64,000 bases of DNA from Rhodocyclaceae bacterium (GTDB lineage: Bacteria; Pseudomonadota; Gammaproteobacteria; Burkholderiales; Rhodocyclaceae), in the NCBI GenBank assembly GCA_016791105.1, contig JAEUNM010000069.1:1-64000 (forward strand). Direction: 5' to 3'. Shown piece by piece: positions 56,488 to 64,000 of this stretch. The translations under genes and the position numbers were made by a program. The number at the start of each line of letters is the position of its first letter. The stretch's first letter is position 1. Below the pieces are notes generated by a model. That model had not been told where the DNA came from, ran no database searches, and saw nothing but the letters and a program-made list of their open reading frames with translations.

Positions 56488-57875
56488 GCCTGTTCCCCCG
56501 CGCGCGCCAGCGCATGCACAGCGTCGATGAACACCTGCGCGCGATGCGCATAGTTGCGGAACATGTCCAGGCTGGCACAGGCCGGCGACAACAGCACGGC
56601 GTCGCCGGGCCGGGCGGCCGCCGCCGCCAGCGCCACGGCCTGCGGCAAGTCCGTCGCGGTCTGATGCGCGACGCCGTGCGCCGTCAGCACCCCGCCTATG
56701 GTCGCGGCATCGCGCCCGATGAGCAGCACGCGCCGCGCGTGCTGCGCCAGGGCCGGACCCAGCGGAGCGAAGTCCTGGCCTTTGCCGTCGCCGCCGGCTA
56801 TTACCACCAGCGGCCGGCCCATGCCTTCTACCGCGGCCAGCGTGGCCCCCACATTAGTGCCTTTGGAATCGTCGTAATAGTCGACGCCATGCACCGCGGC
56901 GACAAATTCGACGCGATGCGGCAAACCGCGAAACTGTTTCAATGCGCCCACCAGCGGCGCGAACGGCAAACCGCAGGCAGAAGTGAGCGCCAGCGCGGCG
57001 GCAGCATTGGCGACGTTATGGCTGCCGGCCAGTTGCAGGTCGGATAGCGCCAGGAGCGGCTCGCGCCCACGCGCGAGCCAAAGTTTTCCGCCCTGTTCGA
57101 TCACGCCGAAATCGTTCGCGCCCGGCGCGGCGTCGAGTCCGAAACTCAACACCGGCCGCCCCGTGCGTGCCAGCGCCGCGGCGCGGGCGTCATTGCGGTT
57201 GATGACCTGCACCGCGGCGTGGTCGTAAATGCGCGCCTTGGTGGCGGCATAGTCGTCCAGACCGCTATAGCGGTCCAGGTGGTCGTCGCTCACGTTGAGC
57301 ACCACCGCCGCGTCGCATTCGAGGCTGGGCGCGGTTTCGAGCTGGAAACTCGATAGTTCCAGCGCCCAGGCGCGCGGGCGGCGGCCGGCATCCAGCGCGG
57401 CCATCAACGCAGTCAGCGCGGCGGGCGAAATATTGCCGGCCACTTCGGTTTGCAGCCCGGCCGCGGCCAGCATGGCGCCGGCCAGGGCGGTAGTGGTGGT
57501 TTTTCCGTTAGTGCCCGTAATGGCGATGATTTTGGCGTCGCGCCGCCAGTCGAGCTGGTCCAGCGCGCGCGCGAATAGTTCGATTTCGCTCGTTACCTGC
57601 AGGCCGCGTTCGAGCGCCCGTTTAACCACCGGCTCATACAACGGCAGGCCGGGCGATACCAGCACCAGATCCACGCCATCCAGCAGCGCCGGCACGAAGG
57701 CGCCGCACAATAGTTCCACGCCGCTGCCGGCCGCCGCAAGCTGCTCGCGCCCGGGCGGTGCCGCGCGCGTATCGGCCACACGCACGCAGGCGCCGGCGCG
57801 TGCGCACCAGAGCGCCATCGCGAGCCCGGATTCCCCCAGGCCCAGCACCAGTACGTGACGATCGGCAAGCTGCAT
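56484..57875 (-). CDS. murD: UDP-N-acetylmuramoylalanine--D-glutamate ligase
   Basis: A 463-aa Mur ligase adding D-Glu to UDP-MurNAc-L-Ala. [20 protein letters not shown] gives the N-terminal Rossmann motif; the ATP loop is GTNGKTTTT (121-129). [31 protein letters not shown] and [17 protein letters not shown] are typical MurD blocks. Two bases separate it from mraY, and its stop overlaps ftsW. Confidence 0.95.
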   Translation of the reverse strand: MQLADRHVLVLGLGESGLAMALWCARAGACVRVADTRAAPPGREQLAAAGSGVELLCGAFVPALLDGVDLVLVSPGLPLYEPVVKRALERGLQVTSEIELFARALDQLDWRRDAKIIAITGTNGKTTTTALAGAMLAAAGLQTEVAGNISPAALTALMAALDAGRRPRAWALELSSFQLETAPSLECDAAVVLNVSDDHLDRYSGLDDYAATKARIYDHAAVQVINRNDARAAALARTGRPVLSFGLDAAPGANDFGVIEQGGKLWLARGREPLLALSDLQLAGSHNVANAAAALALTSACGLPFAPLVGALKQFRGLPHRVEFVAAVHGVDYYDDSKGTNVGATLAAVEGMGRPLVVIAGGDGKGQDFAPLGPALAQHARRVLLIGRDAATIGGVLTAHGVAHQTATDLPQAVALAAAAARPGDAVLLSPACASLDMFRNYAHRAQVFIDAVHALARAGEQA

Positions 57876-57877
57876 GG

Positions 57878-58975
57878 TCAGCGCAATTTGAGTGTCGATA
57901 GTCCGAACAACACCAGCATCATCGTGATGATCCAGAAGCGCACCACGACCTGCGTTTCTTTCCAGCCGCCCAACTCATAGTGGTGATGCAGCGGCGCCAT
58001 GCGGAATATGCGTTTGCCGCCGCTCCAGCGGAAATACAGCACCTGCAGCATGACCGACAGGGTTTCCGCCACGAACAGGCCGCCCATGATGAACAGCACG
58101 ATTTCCTGCCGCACGATGACGGCCACGGTGCCCAGCGCCGCGCCGATGGCGAGCGCGCCCACGTCGCCCATGAACACTTCCGCCGGATAGGCGTTGAACC
58201 ACAAAAAGCCCAGCCCGGCGCCGCATAAGGCGCCGCAAAATATGGCCAGTTCCCCGGCACCGGGAATGAGCGGCACGCCCAGATAGCGCGAAAACCCGGC
58301 ATGGCCGGCCACATAGGCGAATATGCCGAGCGCGCCGCTCACCATGACGGCCGGCATGATGGCAAGGCCATCCAGCCCGTCGGTCAGATTGACGGCGTGG
58401 CTGGTGCCGGTAATCACCAGATAAGACAGAATCACGAAGCCCACCGCGCCGAGCGGATAACTGACGCTTTTGAAAAACGGCACGATAAGCTGGAACTGCG
58501 CCGGCAGTTTGGCCGCGCCTACGGCCAGCATGATGGACGCCGCCAGGGCAAATAAGGAGGTCCAGAAAAACTTGGCTTTGGCCGACAATCCTTTGGGGTC
58601 GCGATGCACCACCTTGCGCCAGTCATCCACCCAGCCCACGGCGCCGAAGCCCAGCGTGACGCCCAGCGTGATCCACACATAGCGGTTGCCGAGGTCGGCC
58701 CACAACAGTGTGGTGACGGCCACCGAAATAAGCACCAGGGCGCCGCCCATGGTGGGCGTGCCGCGCTTGGTGAGATGCGACTTGGGGCCGTCGTCGCGCA
58801 CCGCCTGACCAATCTTGTATTGAGTCAGTTTGCGTATCACCATCGGCCCGGCGACCCAGGAAATCATGAGCGCCGTCATCATCGCCAGCACCGCGCGCAG
58901 CGTGATGTAGCCGAACACGTTGAACGTGCGCACGTCTTTCGCCAACCACTGCGCCAGTTCAAGCAGCACGGCCAT
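57878..58975 (-). CDS. mraY: Phospho-MurNAc-pentapeptide translocase MraY
   Basis: A 365-aa membrane enzyme (about ten helices) making lipid I from UDP-MurNAc-pentapeptide and undecaprenyl phosphate. Catalytic blocks: [27 protein letters not shown] (Asp pair), [15 protein letters not shown] and the [10 protein letters not shown] loop. It overlaps murF by 17 bases at its start. Confidence 0.96.
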   Translation of the reverse strand: MAVLLELAQWLAKDVRTFNVFGYITLRAVLAMMTALMISWVAGPMVIRKLTQYKIGQAVRDDGPKSHLTKRGTPTMGGALVLISVAVTTLLWADLGNRYVWITLGVTLGFGAVGWVDDWRKVVHRDPKGLSAKAKFFWTSLFALAASIMLAVGAAKLPAQFQLIVPFFKSVSYPLGAVGFVILSYLVITGTSHAVNLTDGLDGLAIMPAVMVSGALGIFAYVAGHAGFSRYLGVPLIPGAGELAIFCGALCGAGLGFLWFNAYPAEVFMGDVGALAIGAALGTVAVIVRQEIVLFIMGGLFVAETLSVMLQVLYFRWSGGKRIFRMAPLHHHYELGGWKETQVVVRFWIITMMLVLFGLSTLKLR

Positions 58976-60362
58976 TCCCCTTGGCGGTATCGACGGCCAG
59001 ACGGTCGGCCACCCGTTCCATGCGCATGAAGCGCGAACCTTTCACCAGCACCGTCACGCCGGGCGCAAGTTCGTGCTCGACCGCCGCCGCCACGTCTTCG
59101 TGCGACTTGAAATGCCAGGCGCCGTCGCCGAATTCGTGCACGGCCAGGGCGCTCGCCGCGCCCAGCGCGAATAGCGCGTCTATGCCCTGGCTTTTGGCAT
59201 AGCCGCCCACTTCGGCGTGAAATTCCGCGCCGCGCTCGCCCACTTCGCCCATGTCGCCCAGCACCAGCAGGGTACGGCCCGGGGTGCGCGCCAGTACGTC
59301 GATGGCGGCACGCACGGAATCCGGGTTGGCGTTGTAGGTGTCGTCTATGAGCAACGCACCCTCGTGCGCGTCGCGAATCTGCTGGCGCCCTTTCACGCCG
59401 CGAAAACCGGCCAAGGCGGCGCCGATGGCGGATAGCGTGGCACCGGCGGCAAGTGCCGCCGCGGCGGCGGCACAGGCGTTGCGCACGTTGTGCAGGCCGG
59501 GCACGATCAGTTCGAAGCCCGTGGCGCCGAACGGGGAATCGAGCTCCACGTCGAAACCCAGACCGTCCTGGATGAAATTGGCCGTCACGTCGGCTTCGCG
59601 CTCGATGCCGAAAGTGAGCGTCGGGTGCCCCGCCGCCACGCCTTGCCAATAGCCGCAAAATTCGTCGTCGGCATTGATCACGGCGCAGCCGTCGGGCGCC
59701 AGCGCGGAATACACGCCGCCGTTTTCGCGCGCCACTTCGGCCACGCTTTGCATGAATTCCAGATGTTCGCGCTGGGCGTTGGTGATCACCGCCACGTTAG
59801 GGCGCGCGATATCCCCCAGCCAGGCGATTTCGCCCGGGTGGTTCATGCCCAGTTCCACCACCCCGCGCACCTGCCCGGCGTGCATGCCGAGCAGGGTGAG
59901 CGGCAAACCGATGTCATTGTTCAGGTTGCCGCGCGTGCTGAGTACCGCCTGGTCGGGGTTGTGACCGTCCATGATGGCCTGCACGCGCAATATGGCCGCG
60001 ATCATTTCCTTGACCGTGGTTTTGCCATTGCTGCCCGCCACCGCCACCAGCGGAAAGTTGAAGTCCTGCCGCCAGCCGCGCGCCAGCAAACCGAGCGCGC
60101 GGCGCGTGTCTTCCACCACCAGGCAAGGTCCGGGCAGGCCGTGGGCGGCTTCCCAGCGCGCGTCCAGCATCACGCAGCTCGCGCCGGCGGCCAGTGCCGC
60201 GCTCGCGAAGTCATGCCCGTCGAAACGCTCGCCGCGCAAGGCGACGAACAATTGACCCGGCACGATGCTGCGCGAGTCGGTACCGACGCTGTCGAACCAG
60301 GTCGCGGTGGTGAAGCTGTAGGCATTCGTGAGCAGCGCCGCGCGCTGCAAATCCATCATCAT
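58959..60362 (-). CDS. murF: UDP-MurNAc-tripeptide--D-Ala-D-Ala ligase
   Basis: A 467-aa Mur ligase that adds the D-Ala-D-Ala made by Ddl[22 protein letters not shown] is the N-terminal MurF signature; the ATP loop reads GSNGKTT (110-116), with Ser in place of the more common Thr. [18 protein letters not shown] and [17 protein letters not shown] are typical. Three ATG codons stand in a row at the start; the first overlaps the murE stop (ATGA). Confidence 0.95.
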   Translation of the reverse strand: MMMDLQRAALLTNAYSFTTATWFDSVGTDSRSIVPGQLFVALRGERFDGHDFASAALAAGASCVMLDARWEAAHGLPGPCLVVEDTRRALGLLARGWRQDFNFPLVAVAGSNGKTTVKEMIAAILRVQAIMDGHNPDQAVLSTRGNLNNDIGLPLTLLGMHAGQVRGVVELGMNHPGEIAWLGDIARPNVAVITNAQREHLEFMQSVAEVARENGGVYSALAPDGCAVINADDEFCGYWQGVAAGHPTLTFGIEREADVTANFIQDGLGFDVELDSPFGATGFELIVPGLHNVRNACAAAAAALAAGATLSAIGAALAGFRGVKGRQQIRDAHEGALLIDDTYNANPDSVRAAIDVLARTPGRTLLVLGDMGEVGERGAEFHAEVGGYAKSQGIDALFALGAASALAVHEFGDGAWHFKSHEDVAAAVEHELAPGVTVLVKGSRFMRMERVADRLAVDTAKGNGRAA

Positions 60363-61843
60363 TGCCTTGATTCCTGCAGCAAAGTCTGAGCGACGTCGTA
60401 ATCGGAAAACGCGTGCCGCACGCCGGCAATTTCCTGGTAGGGCTCATGCCCCTTGCCGGCCAGCAAAATCACGTCCTGGGGCGCGGCGGTGGCGATGGCC
60501 TGGCGTATGGCCGCAGCTCGGTCGGGACAAATTTCCGCCGCGGGCGCGCCGCGCGCGATCTGCTGGATGATGTCGAGCGGGTTTTCGCTGCGCGGGTTGT
60601 CGCTGGTGATGAGTACGCGATCCGCCAGGCGCGCGGCAATTTCGCCCATCAGGGGCCGCTTGCCGGCGTCGCGCTCGCCACCGCAGCCGAACACGCACAC
60701 CAGCCGCCCGCCGCGCGCGCTGGCCGTGCGGCGCAAGCTTTGCAGGGTTTTGTCCAGCGCGTCCGGCGTATGCGCGTAATCGACCACCACCAGCGGCTCA
60801 GCCTCGCCGCCCAGGCACTGCATGCGGCCAAGCGGCGCGCGCAGGTTTGCCAGCGCCGCCGCGATGGCATCCAGCCCGGCGCCGGCGTACAGCAGCACGC
60901 CGGTCACGGCGAGCAGATTCGATACGTTGAAGCGCCCTACCAGAGGCGCGACCACGCGCACGCGCTGGCCGGCTGCGTGCAGATCGAACGCCAGTCCGCC
61001 GGCTTCATCCAGCGCGTCGGCAAACACCAGATCGTCGACCGCGAATTGCGCCGCCCGCCCGGCATCCAGGCTGTAGCCGGTGATGCGCGCGCCCTGCGCG
61101 CGCGCTGTCTCGACCAGCGCCGGTGCCAGCGCATCATCCAGGTTGATGACCGCTGCGCCCAGGCCCGGCCAGGCGAACAGCCGAGTTTTCGCGGCCGCGT
61201 AAGAATCCATGTTGCCGTGATAATCGAGGTGGTCGCGCGACAGATTGGTGAATACCGCGACGTCGAACGACACCCCCGCCACGCGATTTTGCGCGAGTCC
61301 TATGGACGACACTTCCATCGCGCAGGCGCAGGCGCCCGCGGCAAGAAAATCGCGCAGCGCCGAATGCATGGCGATGGCATCCGGCGTGGTGTTGGCGGAA
61401 GGCACCAGCGCGCCGGGGAAGCCTATGCCCAGCGTACCGATCACCGCACAGGGCCGGCCACAAGCCGCCAGCGCGGCGGCGCACCACTGTGACACCGACG
61501 TTTTGCCATTGGTGCCGGTCACGCCGACCATGAACAGGTGGTCCGAAGGCCGGCCATACACCTGGTTGGCGATGTCGCCCAGCAGCGGGGTGAGTTTGGT
61601 CACGCCCAGATTGGGCAGACGCAGCGAGGCGTCCCAGTGCCAGCCCTGCGCTTCGTACAGCAAAGCCGCCGCACCGCGTTCGGCCGCGTCGGCCATGAAC
61701 AGGCGCGCATCGCTATTGGCCCCCACCGTGGCGACGAATACTTCGCCTGCCTGCACGCGGCGCGAATCGGCACACAGCGCTGTCACGGCAACCCCCTGGC
61801 GGCGCAGTTCGTCCAAAATCTGCATGGCGCGGCGCTCGCTCAC
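60359..61843 (-). CDS. murE: UDP-MurNAc-dipeptide--meso-diaminopimelate ligase
   Basis: A 494-aa Mur ligase adding the third stem-peptide residue. The ATP loop is GTNGKTS (110-116). The substrate motif DNPR in ITSDNPRSENP marks a meso-diaminopimelate enzyme, as expected in Gram-negative bacteria. The start is GTG at 61843, overlapping the ftsI stop (GTGA); the ATG at 61825 is the alternative. It overlaps murF at its end. Confidence 0.95.
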   Translation of the reverse strand: MSERRAMQILDELRRQGVAVTALCADSRRVQAGEVFVATVGANSDARLFMADAAERGAAALLYEAQGWHWDASLRLPNLGVTKLTPLLGDIANQVYGRPSDHLFMVGVTGTNGKTSVSQWCAAALAACGRPCAVIGTLGIGFPGALVPSANTTPDAIAMHSALRDFLAAGACACAMEVSSIGLAQNRVAGVSFDVAVFTNLSRDHLDYHGNMDSYAAAKTRLFAWPGLGAAVINLDDALAPALVETARAQGARITGYSLDAGRAAQFAVDDLVFADALDEAGGLAFDLHAAGQRVRVVAPLVGRFNVSNLLAVTGVLLYAGAGLDAIAAALANLRAPLGRMQCLGGEAEPLVVVDYAHTPDALDKTLQSLRRTASARGGRLVCVFGCGGERDAGKRPLMGEIAARLADRVLITSDNPRSENPLDIIQQIARGAPAAEICPDRAAAIRQAIATAAPQDVILLAGKGHEPYQEIAGVRHAFSDYDVAQTLLQESRQ

Positions 61844-63663
61844 ATGGGCTCCCGCGCCGGGCGCCGTGGAACGCGCAAAGCCGCCACCGGCATGGCTTTC
61901 GGCGCCAGCGCGGCGCGCGCAGGCGGCGCCGCCGGCTTGGCCGGTTTTGCAGGCGCGGTGCCAGCGGCCATTTTCAGAACCGGCGGTTCCGGCGCGTCGG
62001 GCGGCACCCCCAGGCTGCGCAGTGCCGCACCCATGATGCGCGAGAACACCGGGGCCGCCACATCGCCGCCGTAGTGCATGCCGCCGGAGGGCTCGTCTAT
62101 CATCACCGCCACCAGCAGGCGCGGGTCGGATACCGGCGCGAAACCGACGAAGCTGGACACGTATTTGTGCGCATACACGCCGCCTTCCAGCTTGTGCGCC
62201 GTGCCGGTCTTGCCGGCCACGCGGTAGCCCGGCACCTGCGCCTTCGGCGCCGTGCCGCCCGGCCCCACCGCCATTTCCAGCATGGCGCGCACTTCGCGCG
62301 CCGTTTGCGGCGAATACACGCGCGTGCCGGCCACCGGCTCGCCGTCCTGGCGCACCAGGGTGGGCGGCACGAGATCACCGTCGCGGGCGAACACCAGATA
62401 GGCGTGCGCAAGCTGCATCAGGCTCACGCTGATGCCGTGGCCGTAGGACATGGTGGCCTGTTCGATCGGCTTCCAGAATTTCCACGGCCGCAGGCGGCCG
62501 CCCACTTCACCGGGAAAGCCCAGTTTGAGCGGCGCGCCAAAGCCCAGCGCGTCAAAATTGTTCCACATGTCGTGAGGGGTGAGTTGGCCCGCGATTTTCG
62601 CGGCGCCAACGTTGGAAGACTTCTGTATGACCTCGGCGACGGAAAGCACCCCATGCGGGTGAGCGTCGGAAATGGTGGCGTTGCCTATCGTGAGATGACC
62701 CGGCGCGGTCTGGATGGGGGTATCGAAACGCACTTTCCCCTGTTCCAGCGCAAGCGCAATTGTAAACGGCTTGAGCGTCGAGCCGGGTTCGAACGAATCG
62801 GTAAACGCGCGGTTGCGCAATTGCGCGCCGGACAGCTTTTCGCGGTTGTTGGGGTTGTAGGTGGGCGCATTCACCAGCGCCAGAATTTCCCCGCTTTTGG
62901 CATCCAGGACTGCCACCGTACCGGCTTTGGCGTGGTTGGCGCTGATCGCGTCCTGCAGTGCCGCGTAAGCCTGATATTGCAGCTTGGCATCGACGGACAG
63001 GCGAATGTCCTGGCCTTCGCGCGGCTGGCGTGCGCCCTCCACGTCTTCGATAATGGCGCCGCGGCGGTCCTTGATGACGCGGCGGCTGCCGGCCTCGCCG
63101 GTCAGGCGCGCGTCGAACGCCAGTTCCATGCCTTCCTGGCCGTGATCTTCGGCGCCCGTAAAACCGATCAGATGCGCCGCCACTTCGCCGGACGGATAGT
63201 AGCGGCGGAATTCGGGCTGATCGTGTATGCCGGGCAGATTGAGCGCCATGACGCGGCCGGCCAGTTCGGGTGATATCTGCCGCTTGATGAATACGAAATC
63301 GCCGTCGGTGGCCAGTTTGCGATCCAGATCGCGCACTTCCAGATCGAGCAGGCGTGCCAGCTCACGCACCTGGGCCGGCTGCAGTTTGGTGTCGTCAGGT
63401 ATCGCCCAGATCGAGCGCACCGGCGTACTCACCGCGAGCATGTCGCCGTAACGGTCCGAAATACGCCCGCGTGTGGCCGCCAGGGGCAGCGTGCGTGCGT
63501 AGCGCGAAGCGCCTTTTTCCTGGTAGTACTCGTTATTCACGCCCTGCAGATATACGGCACGCGTAATCAATGCCGCGAAGCCGAGCATGAGCGCGCCCAG
63601 CATGAAGCGCGCGCGCCAGGCCGGCACGGTTTGGGACAACAGCGGGCTGTCAGCAAATTTCAT
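61840..63663 (-). CDS. ftsI: Septal peptidoglycan transpeptidase FtsI (PBP3)
   Basis: A 607-aa class B penicillin-binding protein. One N-terminal membrane helix (about 20-38) precedes the pedestal domain (RGRISDRYGDMLAVS) and the transpeptidase domain with SxxK at Ser295 (GSTLKPF), SSN (349-351) and KTG (485-487). It cross-links septal peptidoglycan with FtsW. The C-terminal 60 residues are Pro/Ala-rich and basic, longer than in E. coli PBP3. It begins one base after ftsL. Confidence 0.96.
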   Translation of the reverse strand: MKFADSPLLSQTVPAWRARFMLGALMLGFAALITRAVYLQGVNNEYYQEKGASRYARTLPLAATRGRISDRYGDMLAVSTPVRSIWAIPDDTKLQPAQVRELARLLDLEVRDLDRKLATDGDFVFIKRQISPELAGRVMALNLPGIHDQPEFRRYYPSGEVAAHLIGFTGAEDHGQEGMELAFDARLTGEAGSRRVIKDRRGAIIEDVEGARQPREGQDIRLSVDAKLQYQAYAALQDAISANHAKAGTVAVLDAKSGEILALVNAPTYNPNNREKLSGAQLRNRAFTDSFEPGSTLKPFTIALALEQGKVRFDTPIQTAPGHLTIGNATISDAHPHGVLSVAEVIQKSSNVGAAKIAGQLTPHDMWNNFDALGFGAPLKLGFPGEVGGRLRPWKFWKPIEQATMSYGHGISVSLMQLAHAYLVFARDGDLVPPTLVRQDGEPVAGTRVYSPQTAREVRAMLEMAVGPGGTAPKAQVPGYRVAGKTGTAHKLEGGVYAHKYVSSFVGFAPVSDPRLLVAVMIDEPSGGMHYGGDVAAPVFSRIMGAALRSLGVPPDAPEPPVLKMAAGTAPAKPAKPAAPPARAALAPKAMPVAALRVPRRPAREPM

Positions 63664-63664
63664 G

Positions 63665-63940
63665 TCAGCGCGCCTTGGCCGTTACGTCCACGCCGATGAT
63701 GCGGTCGGGCCGCGGCGGCCGCATGTCCAGGCGCTGGCGCGCCAGTTTTTCTATGCGTATGTGCGAGGCCCAGGTGCTGGCTTCGATCTGCAACTGGCCC
63801 CATTCCACATCCAGCGCGCGCATGCGCCCCTGTTCGTATTCCAGTTGCTTGAACAGTTCGCGCGCGTGATGCTGGCTGGCCACGCCACCCAGCGCCGAAC
63901 AAACGGCCAGTGCGAGCAAAAATGCGTGTAGGCGACCCAT
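63665..63940 (-). CDS. ftsL: Cell division protein FtsL
   Basis: A 91-aa bitopic protein: a short N-terminus, one membrane helix (HAFLLALAVCSALGGVA), then a periplasmic coiled-coil (ARELFKQLEYEQGRMRAL) and the typical HIRIEKLARQRLDM block. It forms the FtsQLB complex that activates FtsWI. The ATG at 63940 lies 12 bases after the rsmH stop. Small size and position between rsmH and ftsI support the call. Confidence 0.93.
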   Translation of the reverse strand: MGRLHAFLLALAVCSALGGVASQHHARELFKQLEYEQGRMRALDVEWGQLQIEASTWASHIRIEKLARQRLDMRPPRPDRIIGVDVTAKAR

Positions 63941-63952
63941 GGCGGCAAACTT

Positions 63953-64000
63953 TCAAACACGCCAGGCGGCTGCGAGCGGCGCCGCAGTACGTTCGGCCAC
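63953..64000 (-). CDS. rsmH: C-terminal end of 16S rRNA m4C1402 methyltransferase RsmH (runs off the right edge)
   Basis: The last 15 codons of a frame entering from the right edge read VAERTAAPLAAAWRV followed by TGA. VAERT matches the conserved end of RsmH (MraW), where RSAVLRVAERT is usual, and rsmH normally precedes ftsL. The rest of the gene, and mraZ before it, are outside the window. The call rests on five residues plus gene order. Confidence 0.75.
   Translation of the reverse strand: MAERTAAPLAAAWRV

Overview
The window is GC-rich chromosomal DNA from a Gram-negative proteobacterium, most likely a betaproteobacterium. Evidence: the division/cell-wall (dcw) gene order, MurE with the DNPR motif of meso-diaminopimelate-adding enzymes, the proteobacterial trehalose/glycogen genes, and a YehL-type MoxR locus like that of E. 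coli. I cannot place it more precisely. I saw no rRNA, tRNA, CRISPR array, prophage or intact insertion sequence.

Region 1 (1-10.7 kb) is accessory in character. It holds the first codons of a zinc-ribbon-like gene running off the left edge, a MarR-family regulator with a clear promoter/operator, and an intergenic stretch with 10-bp tandem repeats and two hairpins that share a stem through a compensatory base-pair change. A large SNF2-family helicase follows, then a Phd/YefM-PIN (VapC-type) toxin-antitoxin pair, a 1.2-kb stretch with only weak coding traces, and two unrecognised genes (a 495-aa protein with a C-terminal membrane segment and a polytopic membrane protein).

Region 2 (10.75-29.1 kb, minus strand) is the most unusual part. 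In transcription order it encodes three tandem DUF4132 (MolR/YehI-like) giants of about 1,240 residues each, a YehL-type MoxR AAA+ ATPase, a DUF5682 (YehM-like) protein, a von Willebrand factor A protein (YehP-like) and a SWIM zinc-finger protein (YehQ-like). The last four genes overlap (three ATGA or short overlaps). Two good -10 hexamers sit before the first and third DUF4132 genes. The arrangement matches the functionally obscure E. coli molR-yehI-yehL-yehM-yehP-yehQ locus, with one extra DUF4132 copy. A chaperone-like MoxR/VWA core plus large repeat proteins and a nucleic-acid-binding SWIM protein suggests a multi-subunit machine of unknown role. A second MarR paralogue and a nested palindromic element follow.

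Region 3 (31.1-41.8 kb, plus strand) is a carbohydrate/osmotic-stress operon: glgC, glgX (or treX), treZ, treY, a MscS-type channel and a ClC chloride transporter. GlgC supplies ADP-glucose for glucan; the debranching enzyme, TreY and TreZ turn glucan into trehalose; the channel and transporter fit the same osmotic theme.

Region 4 (41.8-47.8 kb, minus strand) is a translationally coupled pair of hybrid histidine kinases: a 1,459-residue Cache/multi-PAS membrane sensor and a 544-residue soluble REC-HK-REC protein.

Region 5 (48.5-64.0 kb, minus strand) is the dcw cluster: rsmH (3' end only), ftsL, ftsI, murE, murF, mraY, murD, ftsW, murG, murC, ddlB, ftsQ, ftsA, ftsZ, mostly with ATGA/GTGA overlaps. 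murB is absent between murC and ddlB, and lpxC does not follow ftsZ.
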